A DNA stretch of 64,000 bases, from assembly GCA_010356995.1 (NCBI GenBank), contig ML996700.1:690999-754998 (forward strand), in the 5' to 3' direction. This stretch comes from Trichodelitschia bisporula (lineage: Eukaryota; Ascomycota; Dothideomycetes; Phaeotrichales; Phaeotrichaceae). Position numbers and translations under genes: made by a program. This document shows positions 1-9,828 of the stretch, in pieces; the first letter of the stretch is position 1, and each line of letters starts with the position of its first letter. The notes beneath the pieces are model-generated. The model was given only the letters and a program-made list of their open reading frames with translations, had not been told where the DNA came from and made no database searches.

Positions 1-2
1 CG

Positions 3-3000
3 AGCGAGCCGGTTGTCAGCACCTCCAACAAAGACCAACTTGAAACCCATATCCAGTCGGATGGCTGGTTATTTGAGACAGTTGAGCAGCTATTCTCGAA
101 GATCAACGTCGAGGGACTTGGACCCGTCCAAACCCTTGAGGATTTGGAAGACTCGAATGACTCAACAGCAACTTCCGTACAGGATCCTATGGCCCCTGCC
201 AAAAAGGATCTTTACGAAGCTTCTAAGATTTCCTCTTTGCTAATGCTGAGACTATTAACAGATGGCGCTGAAGGGGACAACATAGATGATCTTGGAAGTG
301 CATCCCGCAAAAACGGACTACATGCTGTTCTCGGTCACGCGAACGCGGGGGCATCGCGCGCTTGCAAAAAACCCGTGGTTGGGCCATCCGAAGGTTTGGC
401 CAACTGGGTGGAAGCCATCAATACCAAATGGACTTCCGAGAACGAGGCCGCATGGGAGTTTCTCCTTGTGTTTCTGAAATGTAGCACCTTTCCTAGCGGC
501 CTGGGCGCCAGCTCATCCAGCTACATGATGCATCGGTGGCCGGAAGCACTCAAGACGGTAATCGTGCAACTAGCGGTGGGGTTCGATGAGTTTGTCTATC
601 AGGAAGCCTCAAATCTGATCACCGAAATCAGCGACAAGGTTCTCAAGCACGAGACCCTCGGCTTGGGCTGTCTTCTGGATGAAGATGAATTGGTCGTTAT
701 CGAAATGGTGGAGAACTTCTTTGAGCTTCATCTCGATGTGTACTCCAGGATCAAGCATCCGGAGAGCGGAGTGGATTTGGAGAAGAGAACTGCACAGAAG
801 CACACGTTGGACAGGTGGTCTCTGCTCGCAAACACGGGCCTAAATCTGCGCGGCGTCACGGAGCAGCTGGACGAACTTGCTCTCAGACACCTATGGTCGA
901 CAGTCTTCCACCTCAGCGTTTCGGACGATGTTTCTCAATCCCAAATCATCGACTGTATGAGCCAGATGAAGGGCACGCTCCTCAGTCTAGGCGATCCTTG
1001 CATTGAGCTTCAGAATAACGCAGTTATCCCGGAGATTTCCGTTGCGGCTGTCAACCAGGAACTAAATAAGATCAGCATGAGAGACTTTTTCGTAAAACTT
1101 TTCAGCAATGAAAAGGAGGATCCGGCGACAGCGATCGAGAACCTCGAACCTCTTCTCGAGCTGGCTCTGTCGCATAGCACTGGGCAAAATTCTGGTCAGG
1201 ACGAGAACGCGAGCACCAGCGTCTCGCGCGGCCAGGTGTTGCCATTGGAAGAAATGAGCAGCTTTCTCGGCAAGACCGACTTAATTCTTCGATTATCGCT
1301 GTTACAGCGTCTGCGACAAGCCTATGCTGGCATCGATTACCCTCCAGGCGTTATTTTATCCTACTTTCGAAGCATCAGGCTTCTCGTTGATGAGCTGACA
1401 AGCCCCTCTTACTTGGACCTGCCCAGCGAGAAGCGGCGTCTCCTCATCTTCCGCTGGTTGCATCTTGCAAATGCATTTGTGGATAAGGTTTTGGTGCTTG
1501 TCAACGAGACGACTGAACCTTATGAATATCTCGGTGCCGATGACTTAGCGGCTACCATGACTTCCCTTGTTCGCTTGGTGCGACTGCTCCATTCGATCAA
1601 CCTCTACAACGACTCAATTCGAGCAGAACTGGTTCCAGCTCCGTCCATGGACGGCAGACGCAACATGACGTTTGACGTGATATGGACCAAGCTCAACAAT
1701 CTGCAACTACGCGTTTGGATTCTGCTCTATAGTCTTTTCAACGAAGCTATCGAGCAACATTCTGAAGCCTTTCCCACCCCAGCGGAGTGCAGACTTGAGC
1801 TTCTTCGATCTCTTCACAATGCCCTGGGCTACCGCCGTGTATGTGCCGCTGCCGGGAAAGAACTCCTGCTGCTGATGAAGGAAGAATTTCTCAAACTATC
1901 CGATCTCGAAACTGCGCATGATGAGCTGGGGCAGGTCTTGTTTGATCTTTACGGTCTGCGATGCTCGCCAGCCTCGGTGGAGCCTATTGACCACGGCTGC
2001 ATGAACACGGAGAACTTGTCAAGGAGACCCGCCCTCCAGTTGCTCGGCTTCGTAATGTCACAAGCCCGCAAGGTGCCCGCCAAAGAACTGTCAAAGACGG
2101 AACTGAAAACGACAATCGAGAGTGTGCATACGGCACTCGGACGCAAAGGAAGTGCCGACTCTGCGCACAACCGCAAGATCTACAACCAATACATCAACGC
2201 GAATGTCGACCAGCGCCAGATTTACGACGCTCTGCGCGGTACACTTGAGCTCCCGACCAAAGAGTTGAGTCCAGAAAAGGCTCCCGTGTCTGCCCAAGGG
2301 TGGTCCTTCTTGATGGGCAGTATTGCCCTGAGCAAATTCCGCTCCGTCAAGCGCATTTCGCCAGGTCCCATCGAGGACCTCATCAGTGCCGTGGGATATT
2401 TCATGCAAGACCTCGAGTACTCGACTGAGAACTGGGAAACGTGGTACCGCACGGCCCAGACCTATGATCTCCAGCTCGAAGAACTCGTCTCATGGTCAGC
2501 CGAGAAGCTCAATCTTCAGACGCATGAGGTTCTTTACTATCAGCGTGCGGCTATCCACTGCTACACCATGGCTGTCTCCCGAGCTGTGAAGTACGGGGAG
2601 CCTTCCTCGGAGGTCACGGCCAAGGTCGCGGAGATGTACGCGGACTTCGGTACACGCCTTTATTCATGCTCCAGGGAACCGTTCGGCATGCAAGCTTTCC
2701 AGTTCAGGCCCAATGAGGACCGGTTCTACAGCGGAGACACCATGTACAAAGGCGCGCCTTTCCCGTCAATGAGACTGTATTCCGTGTGGAAGGTCGCTGC
2801 AGCGCTGTATCGCCGATCACTGAACCGGTCGCCAAACAACTGGTTCACCCACTACATGCTCGGCAAATGTTTGTGGAAGATGTACACTGCAGATGACGAC
2901 ACACGGAGCAGGGAAGAACCGCCGAACCTGGAAGAGCTTCTCTCCCCCTTCATCCGGGCCATAGAGACTTTACCGCGTCGCGACAGCCGGAAGGAGCCCA

Positions 3001-4178
3001 TCCTGGAACCGCACTACAAGCTTGTCTCCATCATCCACAAGCTTGTCCAGCGGAGGGACCTCGTGCCGGAAGCCGCCAGCAAAATCCTCGAAACGACACC
3101 CTACTCGCGGGACGTCGGCTCGTCATCCGACATCGATTCCTGGGAGCCCTACGTCCTAAGCCTACTCAAAGTCCTGCGCTCCGCCGACAAATCGAACTGG
3201 CACCACCGGATGACCGCGCGCGCCGCCCACGTCATCTACGACGAATCGGCCACCGACCTTCTCGCCGCAGTTGCCGCCAAAAGCGAGCTGTCCATGTTCA
3301 CAAAGACCATGAGCCTGCAGGTATGGAAGCCCGAGCACGAGCGGCCCGGCCGGCACTTCGTGTACACATCGCGCTACCTGCGCTTCTACGTGCGCATCCT
3401 CGCCCAGATCGACGATAGGGTCAGCATGGAAATGCTCATCAAGCGCCTCCGCCGCAAACAGCATGAGTTCTTCGACCACGCGCGCCTGTGGCACGAAACC
3501 TGCGTCACGTACCTCAAGCTCCTGCGCAGGGCGGGTAAAGTCCCCGACGGGCATGAGGAAACCGTCTTCAAGTCCATGCACTACGATGACTTCACGATAC
3601 GCTCGGATAGGTTGGAGGCCTGGTGTCATAGGCCAGATAACACGAACCCGACGCTCGACATCCTCCGCGACGTAATCGACCTCAAGAAAACAAACAACGG
3701 CCTCATGAAGCCCACACTCATCGACGATCTCGTCTGCGATACCTACGCCAAACTCTACGACCAAATTGTCCCCATGCTCTCGCCCCCCACACCCGACCCC
3801 GCCACCCTCGCCGCCTCGCGCCCCATGTCGCTCACCAACGTCATGAACCCAGACGCGCCGGCCGAGCCCGCGCAGCGCGCGCCTAGGAAGGGCGTCGGGC
3901 GGCGCGAATTGCAGCGCCGGGCTGAGGCGGCGGTTACGAAGCCCGTGGGCCCGAGTGCGGTGCCGGTGCCAGCCCCGAGGGCGGAGCCGCTGAAGGATGT
4001 TACGGTGCAGGTTGTTATTCATTCGCCCGCCGTGGGACGGGTGAGTGCGGGGGTGACGCCTGGGGTGAGTGCGCCGGGGAGTGTGCATGATAGTGCGGAT
4101 GATGAGAGTGAGCTTAGTGAGCTTGATGAGGAGGAGATGGAGGAGGTGGGGAGTGGGTTGGAACGGGGTGTTTATTAG
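3..4178 (+). CDS. HIR3: Histone transcription regulator 3 (HIR3/CABIN1 family), 5' truncated by window edge
   Basis: The frame is open from base 3 to a TAG at 4176-4178, so the first part of the gene, including its start codon, lies outside the window. About 1,391 residues are visible with no intron. The protein is long, helical and TPR-like, with a recognisable block around ALYRRSLNRSPNNWFTHYML (near 2,795-2,860), followed by GKCLWKM. The C-terminus is low-complexity Pro/Ala/Val and then acidic Ser/Glu (near 4,080-4,160), as is usual for fungal HIR3. HIR3 is the large scaffold of the HIR (HIRA) histone H3-H4 chaperone complex, which acts in the nucleus in replication-independent nucleosome assembly and repression of histone genes. 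The family call rests on overall resemblance and size. The function is inferred from the family. Confidence 0.85.
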   Translation, partial: SEPVVSTSNKDQLETHIQSDGWLFETVEQLFSKINVEGLGPVQTLEDLEDSNDSTATSVQDPMAPAKKDLYEASKISSLLMLRLLTDGAEGDNIDDLGSASRKNGLHAVLGHANAGASRACKKPVVGPSEGLANWVEAINTKWTSENEAAWEFLLVFLKCSTFPSGLGASSSSYMMHRWPEALKTVIVQLAVGFDEFVYQEASNLITEISDKVLKHETLGLGCLLDEDELVVIEMVENFFELHLDVYSRIKHPESGVDLEKRTAQKHTLDRWSLLANTGLNLRGVTEQLDELALRHLWSTVFHLSVSDDVSQSQIIDCMSQMKGTLLSLGDPCIELQNNAVIPEISVAAVNQELNKISMRDFFVKLFSNEKEDPATAIENLEPLLELALSHSTGQNSGQDENASTSVSRGQVLPLEEMSSFLGKTDLILRLSLLQRLRQAYAGIDYPPGVILSYFRSIRLLVDELTSPSYLDLPSEKRRLLIFRWLHLANAFVDKVLVLVNETTEPYEYLGADDLAATMTSLVRLVRLLHSINLYNDSIRAELVPAPSMDGRRNMTFDVIWTKLNNLQLRVWILLYSLFNEAIEQHSEAFPTPAECRLELLRSLHNALGYRRVCAAAGKELLLLMKEEFLKLSDLETAHDELGQVLFDLYGLRCSPASVEPIDHGCMNTENLSRRPALQLLGFVMSQARKVPAKELSKTELKTTIESVHTALGRKGSADSAHNRKIYNQYINANVDQRQIYDALRGTLELPTKELSPEKAPVSAQGWSFLMGSIALSKFRSVKRISPGPIEDLISAVGYFMQDLEYSTENWETWYRTAQTYDLQLEELVSWSAEKLNLQTHEVLYYQRAAIHCYTMAVSRAVKYGEPSSEVTAKVAEMYADFGTRLYSCSREPFGMQAFQFRPNEDRFYSGDTMYKGAPFPSMRLYSVWKVAAALYRRSLNRSPNNWFTHYMLGKCLWKMYTADDDTRSREEPPNLEELLSPFIRAIETLPRRDSRKEPILEPHYKLVSIIHKLVQRRDLVPEAASKILETTPYSRDVGSSSDIDSWEPYVLSLLKVLRSADKSNWHHRMTARAAHVIYDESATDLLAAVAAKSELSMFTKTMSLQVWKPEHERPGRHFVYTSRYLRFYVRILAQIDDRVSMEMLIKRLRRKQHEFFDHARLWHETCVTYLKLLRRAGKVPDGHEETVFKSMHYDDFTIRSDRLEAWCHRPDNTNPTLDILRDVIDLKKTNNGLMKPTLIDDLVCDTYAKLYDQIVPMLSPPTPDPATLAASRPMSLTNVMNPDAPAEPAQRAPRKGVGRRELQRRAEAAVTKPVGPSAVPVPAPRAEPLKDVTVQVVIHSPAVGRVSAGVTPGVSAPGSVHDSADDESELSELDEEEMEEVGSGLERGVY

Positions 4179-4285
4179 ATAGATAGCGGCTGGCATGGAC
4201 GGGTGGGTTTGGTGTTGGGGCGGCAGAAAGGATTCGTGGATTGCTGGTTGAGAGTGTGTTGCTTTGTTGAACTCAGAGGGGTGAA

Positions 4286-4498
4286 ATGATGTGTAAATAC
4301 TCCCAATACGTCAAACCCCTGGATGTAGTAAGATTCGGGTTCATGCTTCAGAGCCACCCATTTCAACGGTCTTTATCCGAGTACATTCAAGGTCATGCAT
4401 CTAAAGATAGTCCTATCAACAAATCATTAGGTGCTTTTCCTCAGGTGAACTTGCGGTCATGCACGTTACACGCCCTCCGTCCCTGTATTAGGACTTAG
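4286..4498 (+). pseudogene. Fragment of an F-box/LRR-type protein (relic A)
   Basis: A short open stretch contains the segment LSEYIQGHASKDSPINKSL, then LRSCTLHALRP, and stops. It has no start domain and no partner exon on its left, where the HIR3 3' end lies. The same segment occurs in decayed form about 1.2 kb downstream (near 5,560-5,630), where the bases match over roughly 75 bp with mostly transition differences. I read it as the C-terminal scrap of a fungal F-box/leucine-rich-repeat-type protein. The family assignment is by resemblance only. That it is a remnant is inferred from its shortness and its repeated partner. Confidence 0.4.
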
Positions 4499-4859
4499 CC
4501 AAGAACCAGGCATACTGCCAAGGTTAAGATGAACAAGGCCATTGCGGATGGTGAGCTTTTAACGGGTTATTCAAATGCGAGTTATTCAGCTAGCTAACAC
4601 GTAGTTAGCCGTCATAAAGACGTGCCCAGGGCTCCGAATGATGTGGGTAGGAGCTCATGGGGTCATGGCAAGCACAACTTACTCACAACCGCCACATAGC
4701 AGGCTCAGATGTGTATTTAGCAAGCGCGCCCAGCCCACATCCTCAGGAGGGCAGGCGTGGGCGGTATTGTTTACCCTAGGTTAAGGGAGGAGCGCTATGG
4801 GAGGTGGGCAGGAGTTATGGTATGGCATCTGTACTTATCGGAGCTAGCCCCTCGACCCT

Positions 4860-6054
4860 CTTGGGTTGAGTGTCTTTCATTCAGTTTGCTTTTCGCTTCA
4901 CCACGCCTTTATGTGTCCGTTACCACAACATCCGAAGCCTTCGGGTACCTGGGGAGGGTAAGTATATTTCCATTCTCTGTCGCCTGGGAGATTAATGTGA
5001 TATAGTTGAGATGGAAGATCTTGTCCGATGGCTCGATCGATTGCCGAACCTACGTTCTTTAGAGGTTTTAGACGGCAACTCCTTGAACGAGAGGATAGCA
5101 AAGATCTGCCGGGAGAGCCGCCCCACACTGAACGCATTAGTCCTGACCTCGTAGTAGGTATGACCCACGAGCTCCATTTCTCTTCTATATAAGAGCACGA
5201 CTAACTGACCTCTCTAGGCATTCTGCTACCGCAGACCAAGATCTCTCTCGCTTCCTCGAAGCGCTGCCGCAGAACCGTCTGCGCAGACTAGACTGCCACG
5301 TCGACATCAGCTTAGCGGCGTTAGCCATGCCCACATTGGCCCTCCCGCACAGTCAGTCTCTGCGACAATCGGGGGTAGACATTGATCGCAAGACCTTCTA
5401 CGCCCTCGGGCACCTCCGATGATGTACCGCTCTGAACACTCTCAGGATTCGGGCCCTATACACCTCGAGACTAAGCATCCTTATGCTGAGTTCTTCAGAA
5501 CCCTGGATCTTGACAATCAAGGGGACACAGTCAACAGCTACGAATTTCGAAATTCGTTATCCGCGTAGTTCAAGGCTATGCATCTTAAGATAGTCCTGTT
5601 AATGATAATTAGATACTTCTCCCGGATTCGATGACAAGGGACCTCGTACAGACGTTCGTACGATGATTACTGGATGGTTGCGGGAGTGCCACGGCCTCGA
5701 GTCCCTGGAGTTGAGTGGTGACTGCTTCTCATACGAGATGGTGACACCCATCTTAAAGAGAGTGATATCACTCCCGCCACCCAAGAACGGAAGGAGCAAG
5801 CATGGAAACCACCGCAGAGCTGAACCTTGGGAAAAGAGCTGACGACTGAGGTACGCGGATCGGAGCTACCCACCTGTTGCTTCCGTGAAGGCTTCCTACA
5901 CGTTGAGGCTCTCGATGAAGACGGAAGCAAGCAGATCCGCTATATCCCGACCCAGATGGAGTTGCAGAGCTGCATGGGGAATGTTGGTGCGAAAGTGGAC
6001 TTTGGCACGTATCGCTGTTGTCGGACTCCGTGCTCGCCGTTGAAGTGGTGGTGA
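4860..6054 (+). pseudogene. Decayed F-box/LRR-type gene (relic B)
   Basis: Pieces of one protein can be read in changing frames. An upstream piece ends at a GTAAGT donor near 4,959. A block starting MEDLVRWLDRLPNLRSLEVL follows at 5,010, then NERIAKICRES and TLNALVLTS (to about 5,150), then DLSRFLEALPQNRLRRLDCH (near 5,240-5,300), LRIRAL (near 5,450) and a decayed copy of the QGYAS-x-DSP segment of relic A (near 5,570). The alternation of leucine-rich blocks is like fungal F-box proteins whose C-terminal half is an LRR-like solenoid. At least three stop codons or frame changes interrupt it beyond what introns explain. No F-box itself was found. Probably an inactive copy from an expanded, fast-evolving family. 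Confidence 0.5.
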
Positions 6055-6433
6055 GGTGGTGGGATGATACCATGGGACGGGAACGACCACCTGAAGCAGC
6101 GGAGCGTGTAGAATGAACACCTTGTTGTATGTAAAGTTCAGGCTTCCACACAACCAGATTTGTTGACCCTCTGTGCGAACGCAGAGTTACGCAGGTCTGG
6201 ACACGCAACGCACTAATGAAGAGCCAACGTGCTGAAAAGGGGTTCTCAGTACCACTGAGGGAATCCGGGAATGCTCGAAAGTAGTTCTAGTCGAGGTTTC
6301 CTCCATCCGTGGTTCATACGGAGTTGATCGATGAGCCTGCCAGCAGAGGTGACCCGGCAGCAGCTATGCAGAAAAGTAAGTGGGACATCACGGTTGTGGG
6401 TCAGTAGGCTCATAGAATATGCGGAAAAGGTTA

Positions 6434-6547
6434 CGATCCAGTGTCATGGCTGTCGGTGATGTGGCATACAAATCAACCGAATGGAGGGTATGACCCAGTG
6501 CTATGGTGGTCGATGATGCGGCACACGAAATCAGCCGAAAGGAGAAT
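6434..6547 (+). repeat. Imperfect tandem duplication, two units of about 57 bp
   Basis: Unit 1 (6,434-6,490) and unit 2 (6,491-6,547) align over almost their whole length, sharing blocks such as CCAGTG, CATGG/TATGG, CGATGATG/CGGTGATG and CAGCCGAAAGGAG/CAACCGAATGGAG. Most differences are transitions. No coding function is apparent. Confidence 0.6.
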
Positions 6548-8273
6548 ATGATGATGGTTGAGCTGGAGTGGCACGAGTGGTATGTGGTTGAAGTCGTGGA
6601 GTTTTGACTCCGACACGGCATGTCGTCACTGGCTGTCTCCGATATCGGAGTCTTGGTCAGTCCACTGACACGTGGAAATGATATCACCTGACGGGTGGGA
6701 CTTCTCTCCATCTTTCTCTTGTCCTTCCACGTCTGCCTGAACTGCATCCTTCCAGAAGATGTTTTGATGAAGATGAATCTGACTGATCTATTAACAACCT
6801 CTTGTCCTCATCGACATCTTTCCTCAAATGCTTCTCCCCACGTCGTATTTCCTTCGGTGCCAAACCTCCCGAGATTGCCTGGACGACATAATAATAGCAA
6901 TGGGTCATCACGGCCCCAGGAAACCCGGCTCGCGCTCCCGTTAAGCGTTGAGTTTAGCAGGGGATATGAATGAGATGGGCGCATTACACACCGGGGGTTG
7001 CCCACGCAGTCGGCACTGCCTAAGCATCCGGTGCATCTTGGGCATCTCTGATCCCGGTCCTTCGCCCCATCAACCATGTCGCTCTCCTCCTCTCAGCCTC
7101 TCGCCCTCGGAGGCTTTGCGCGGGTTTCTGCATCTCCGCGTCGCAAGGCCGCCCACCGGCCGATGAGCTTAAGTTAACCTCGCCATTCCGGCCAAGACGC
7201 CACCAAGCGCTTCGTCATGACCGACAGGATCATCACCAGATGATCGGTCAAGAGGCGACAATCTCTCCCATGAATCTCAGTTCTTCGACCTGACTGTCGA
7301 GGCAGGTCAATAAAGCGGAGTCAGATGCAGGCTTATCTATCACCTCAGGGCGGCGGATGATGGATGGGTGATGGCTAGGAGTCCTGGCAAATCGCCAGAT
7401 GCGTGCAGCTGCTTCTCCTCCTCGCCCTTTCACGCCCAGCGGGCTGCCGAGCGGCGTCGCGTCAGGTGGGCAGTGAGCTCCAGGTATCTCTCAATGGATT
7501 CGCCGCATCACCACCAAGCTGCCTCTTCCCCAGCAGCCTTTTGTGGAGTGTTGCACATCCCCTTCTCCCCCCCCCTCCTTGAGCCGTCCCCCCACAGGCT
7601 TACCCTCCACTACCATCCACCGTCCCCCTGTTTGCTGCAACCACCAGCTGCGGGAGACAAGCAGAGTCGACGCACCCTCCCACCTTGGCCCCGCCTTAGC
7701 ATTGCGCACCGTTGTGAGCTAAGTCTAGTTGCTGGCGGTAGACGGGCATGGTGTTTTGGAAGACGGGCAAGAAGCAACGTGGGCTCCAACCTGACAAACA
7801 CCACTTACGGGCAACAAACTCAACCACTCACATTCGCATCGCCATTTCATTTCTTTTTCTCCTGCACAAGAAGGAAGCCGGTTGGCCACTCTCTGTTGTT
7901 CTATCAATCTGTCTGCACACCCCGCGCTTTCGCGACCTACACAAGCGCGGACAGCTCATCGCCCCGCTCCGCTGCCCGCATCCTAGCGCTGCCGGCGGAC
8001 TTTGTCAAAAAAGCCGACCCCCCAAGATCTGAGGCGATACTCAACAAATACCCTCAACCCACCTCGCTCTTCACTTACCGCTCATCCTACTACTTACTCT
8101 TTGAACCCCACCCCTTCGGTATTTCAACGCGCAGGAAATAATCCTTCGACGCTTCATACCCACCCCGTCGCGTCGCTCCGGATTTTACGATCCTCCGACG
8201 ACGCCCCACCTGAAGCTGTCTTTGAACGTATCCCATCTCCCAACCTCCCAAACTCTCCTCCCCATCTTTTATC
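6548..8273. other. Intergenic region upstream of the F-box-like gene
   Basis: No protein family is recognisable on either strand. One long plus-strand ORF (about 7,368-8,141) is Pro/Ser/Arg-rich without family features and ends just before the gene start at 8,274. The last 500 bp are pyrimidine-rich on the plus strand, as expected for a fungal promoter and 5' UTR. Confidence 0.5.
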
Positions 8274-9828
8274 ATGGAGACTTCCATCCGCACAGCTCCC
8301 CAATATGAGCCGCGACCAACTCTTGAATCCCTTCTCTCCAACGCCGTCGTCCTCCGCCAGATCGCGCCGCATCTGCCCCCACCGGCCCGGGCCGCCCTGC
8401 GCGTCACGAGCAAGCACCTCCACGACATCGTCACGTACTCACCCGACGCGCACCGCTATCTCGACCTCTCTCACATCCGGCGCTTCAACTCACGCGTCCT
8501 CTTCGCCCCAACGCGACGCGACATCACCCCCAACGATGAGGCCGACTCCACGAGCACCCTCTCGCAGGTCCCCAACGCCGCGGTGCTCTACCGCACCCCA
8601 CTAGCCTCCCGCCTAACCCCCCACCCCCACCTCCCCAACGTGCGCACCCTCATCCTCGACACCCTGCCCATCACGACCGAATTCCTCGGCCCCATCCTCC
8701 TCAACACCACCTCCCTCTTCAACCTCCGTACTCTGTCCATCCGCCAGTGCCCTCAGCTCGAAGAGCGCGCTCTCGCCCGCATCATCCGGCATGTCGTCCG
8801 GCCCGACCGGCCCGCCGGCACCCCCGCCATCAAGGCGATATATTTCTTCGGCCCGAAGGACCAGGACCAGGACCACGCGCCCATCACGCCTGCACCCATC
8901 CCCGCCGCGCGCACCTCTCCCCGCGTTGTTCCCCGTCCGGTATCCAGCCGCTCGCCTTCACCGCCGATGGGCGTGACACGGGTACCCAGTGCTTGGGCCA
9001 ACGCGACCGCACCCAAGGGCGGCGGCCCCGCGCACGTTGACAAGTGGTACGCGCCGAGCGGGCGCATGGTCCGGCGCACGCCGAACGAGGAATGGGCCGA
9101 GACGCTGGCGGCCTGCGCGGGGCTTATCGCGTTCGACACCGTGTTATGCCGCGGGCCCAGACACGCGCCTGACTACGTCGTTGACCCGAACGCGCCGCAC
9201 GCGTTGGCTGCCCTGCCGCCTATGCTTGCCACGGTGGCGCTGGGCCCGAGTGGATGTGCCAAATGTGGAGAGACGCCCGAGGGGAAGGCGCACTGGGGTG
9301 ATGCGCCGCCGTCGTGGTTGCCCGTCTTGGCGCCGGTCGGATGCCATGGCGAGGAGGTGGGGCGGTTGCAGCGTCCTGTTTGCGAGGCTGGGAAGCCCAT
9401 GCCTGGCCTGGTGGCCCGATGCGTAGAGTGTTTGCGGGAGCGGTGGTGCGAGCGGTGCAGCAAGTGGTGGTGTGAGAGCTGCTATACGCCTGGTGGTGCG
9501 GGGCTGGGGGAGGTACTCGGGGTGGCGGAGACGGTGGTCGAAGGGGAGCACCACCATGGGAAGATGGGGAGTAAGCGCGAGTGCTTTGGGTGCGGACAGA
9601 CGGTGAGTTTGAGGGTGCGTGGGTGTGGGATATCTGCTAATGGGTTAGTGCTCGGGTTGCAAGGAGCTGTATATCCGTGCTTGTCGCAAGTGCAACAACG
9701 AGTATTGCGTTGTGGATAATGACGGCGCGTCGGGCGATGCTGTAAGTTTCCCCTTCCGTGGATTTGACACAAGGCTGACGGTCCAGTGCGATTGGTGCAA
9801 CTACAGCGGGCGGCGCTCGCGTGTCTAG
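8274..9828 (+). CDS. F-box-like protein with C-terminal cysteine-rich zinc-binding cluster
   Basis: Three exons are read: 8274-9602, 9649-9741 and 9787-9828, giving about 487 residues. The introns are tiny (46 and 45 bp), with TGCTAAT and GGCTGAC branch sites, and both are phase 0. Residues 15-60 (TLESLLSNAVVLRQIAPHLP, then a helix and a DLSHIRRF segment) look like a divergent F-box, followed by a leucine-rich stretch (NVRTLILDTLP, LRTLSIRQC). The middle is Pro/Ser-rich. The C-terminal third carries many Cys pairs: CAKC, CVEC, CERC, CESC, CFGC, CSGC, CRKC and CDWC. The last three lie on exons 2-3, and their regular spacing across the junctions supports the splicing. A zinc-binding adaptor for a ubiquitin ligase is plausible by inference. 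No substrate can be proposed. Confidence 0.7.

Noticed and set aside
3162-4196. Long minus-strand ORF opposite the HIR3 end (344 codons)
   Set aside because: Its translation is Arg/His/Gly-biased with no family features. The plus-strand frame is clearly HIR3, so this is an antisense shadow.
7368-8141. 257-codon plus-strand ORF upstream of the F-box-like gene
   Set aside because: Low-complexity, no ATG context or family resemblance, and overlaps the expected promoter and leader.
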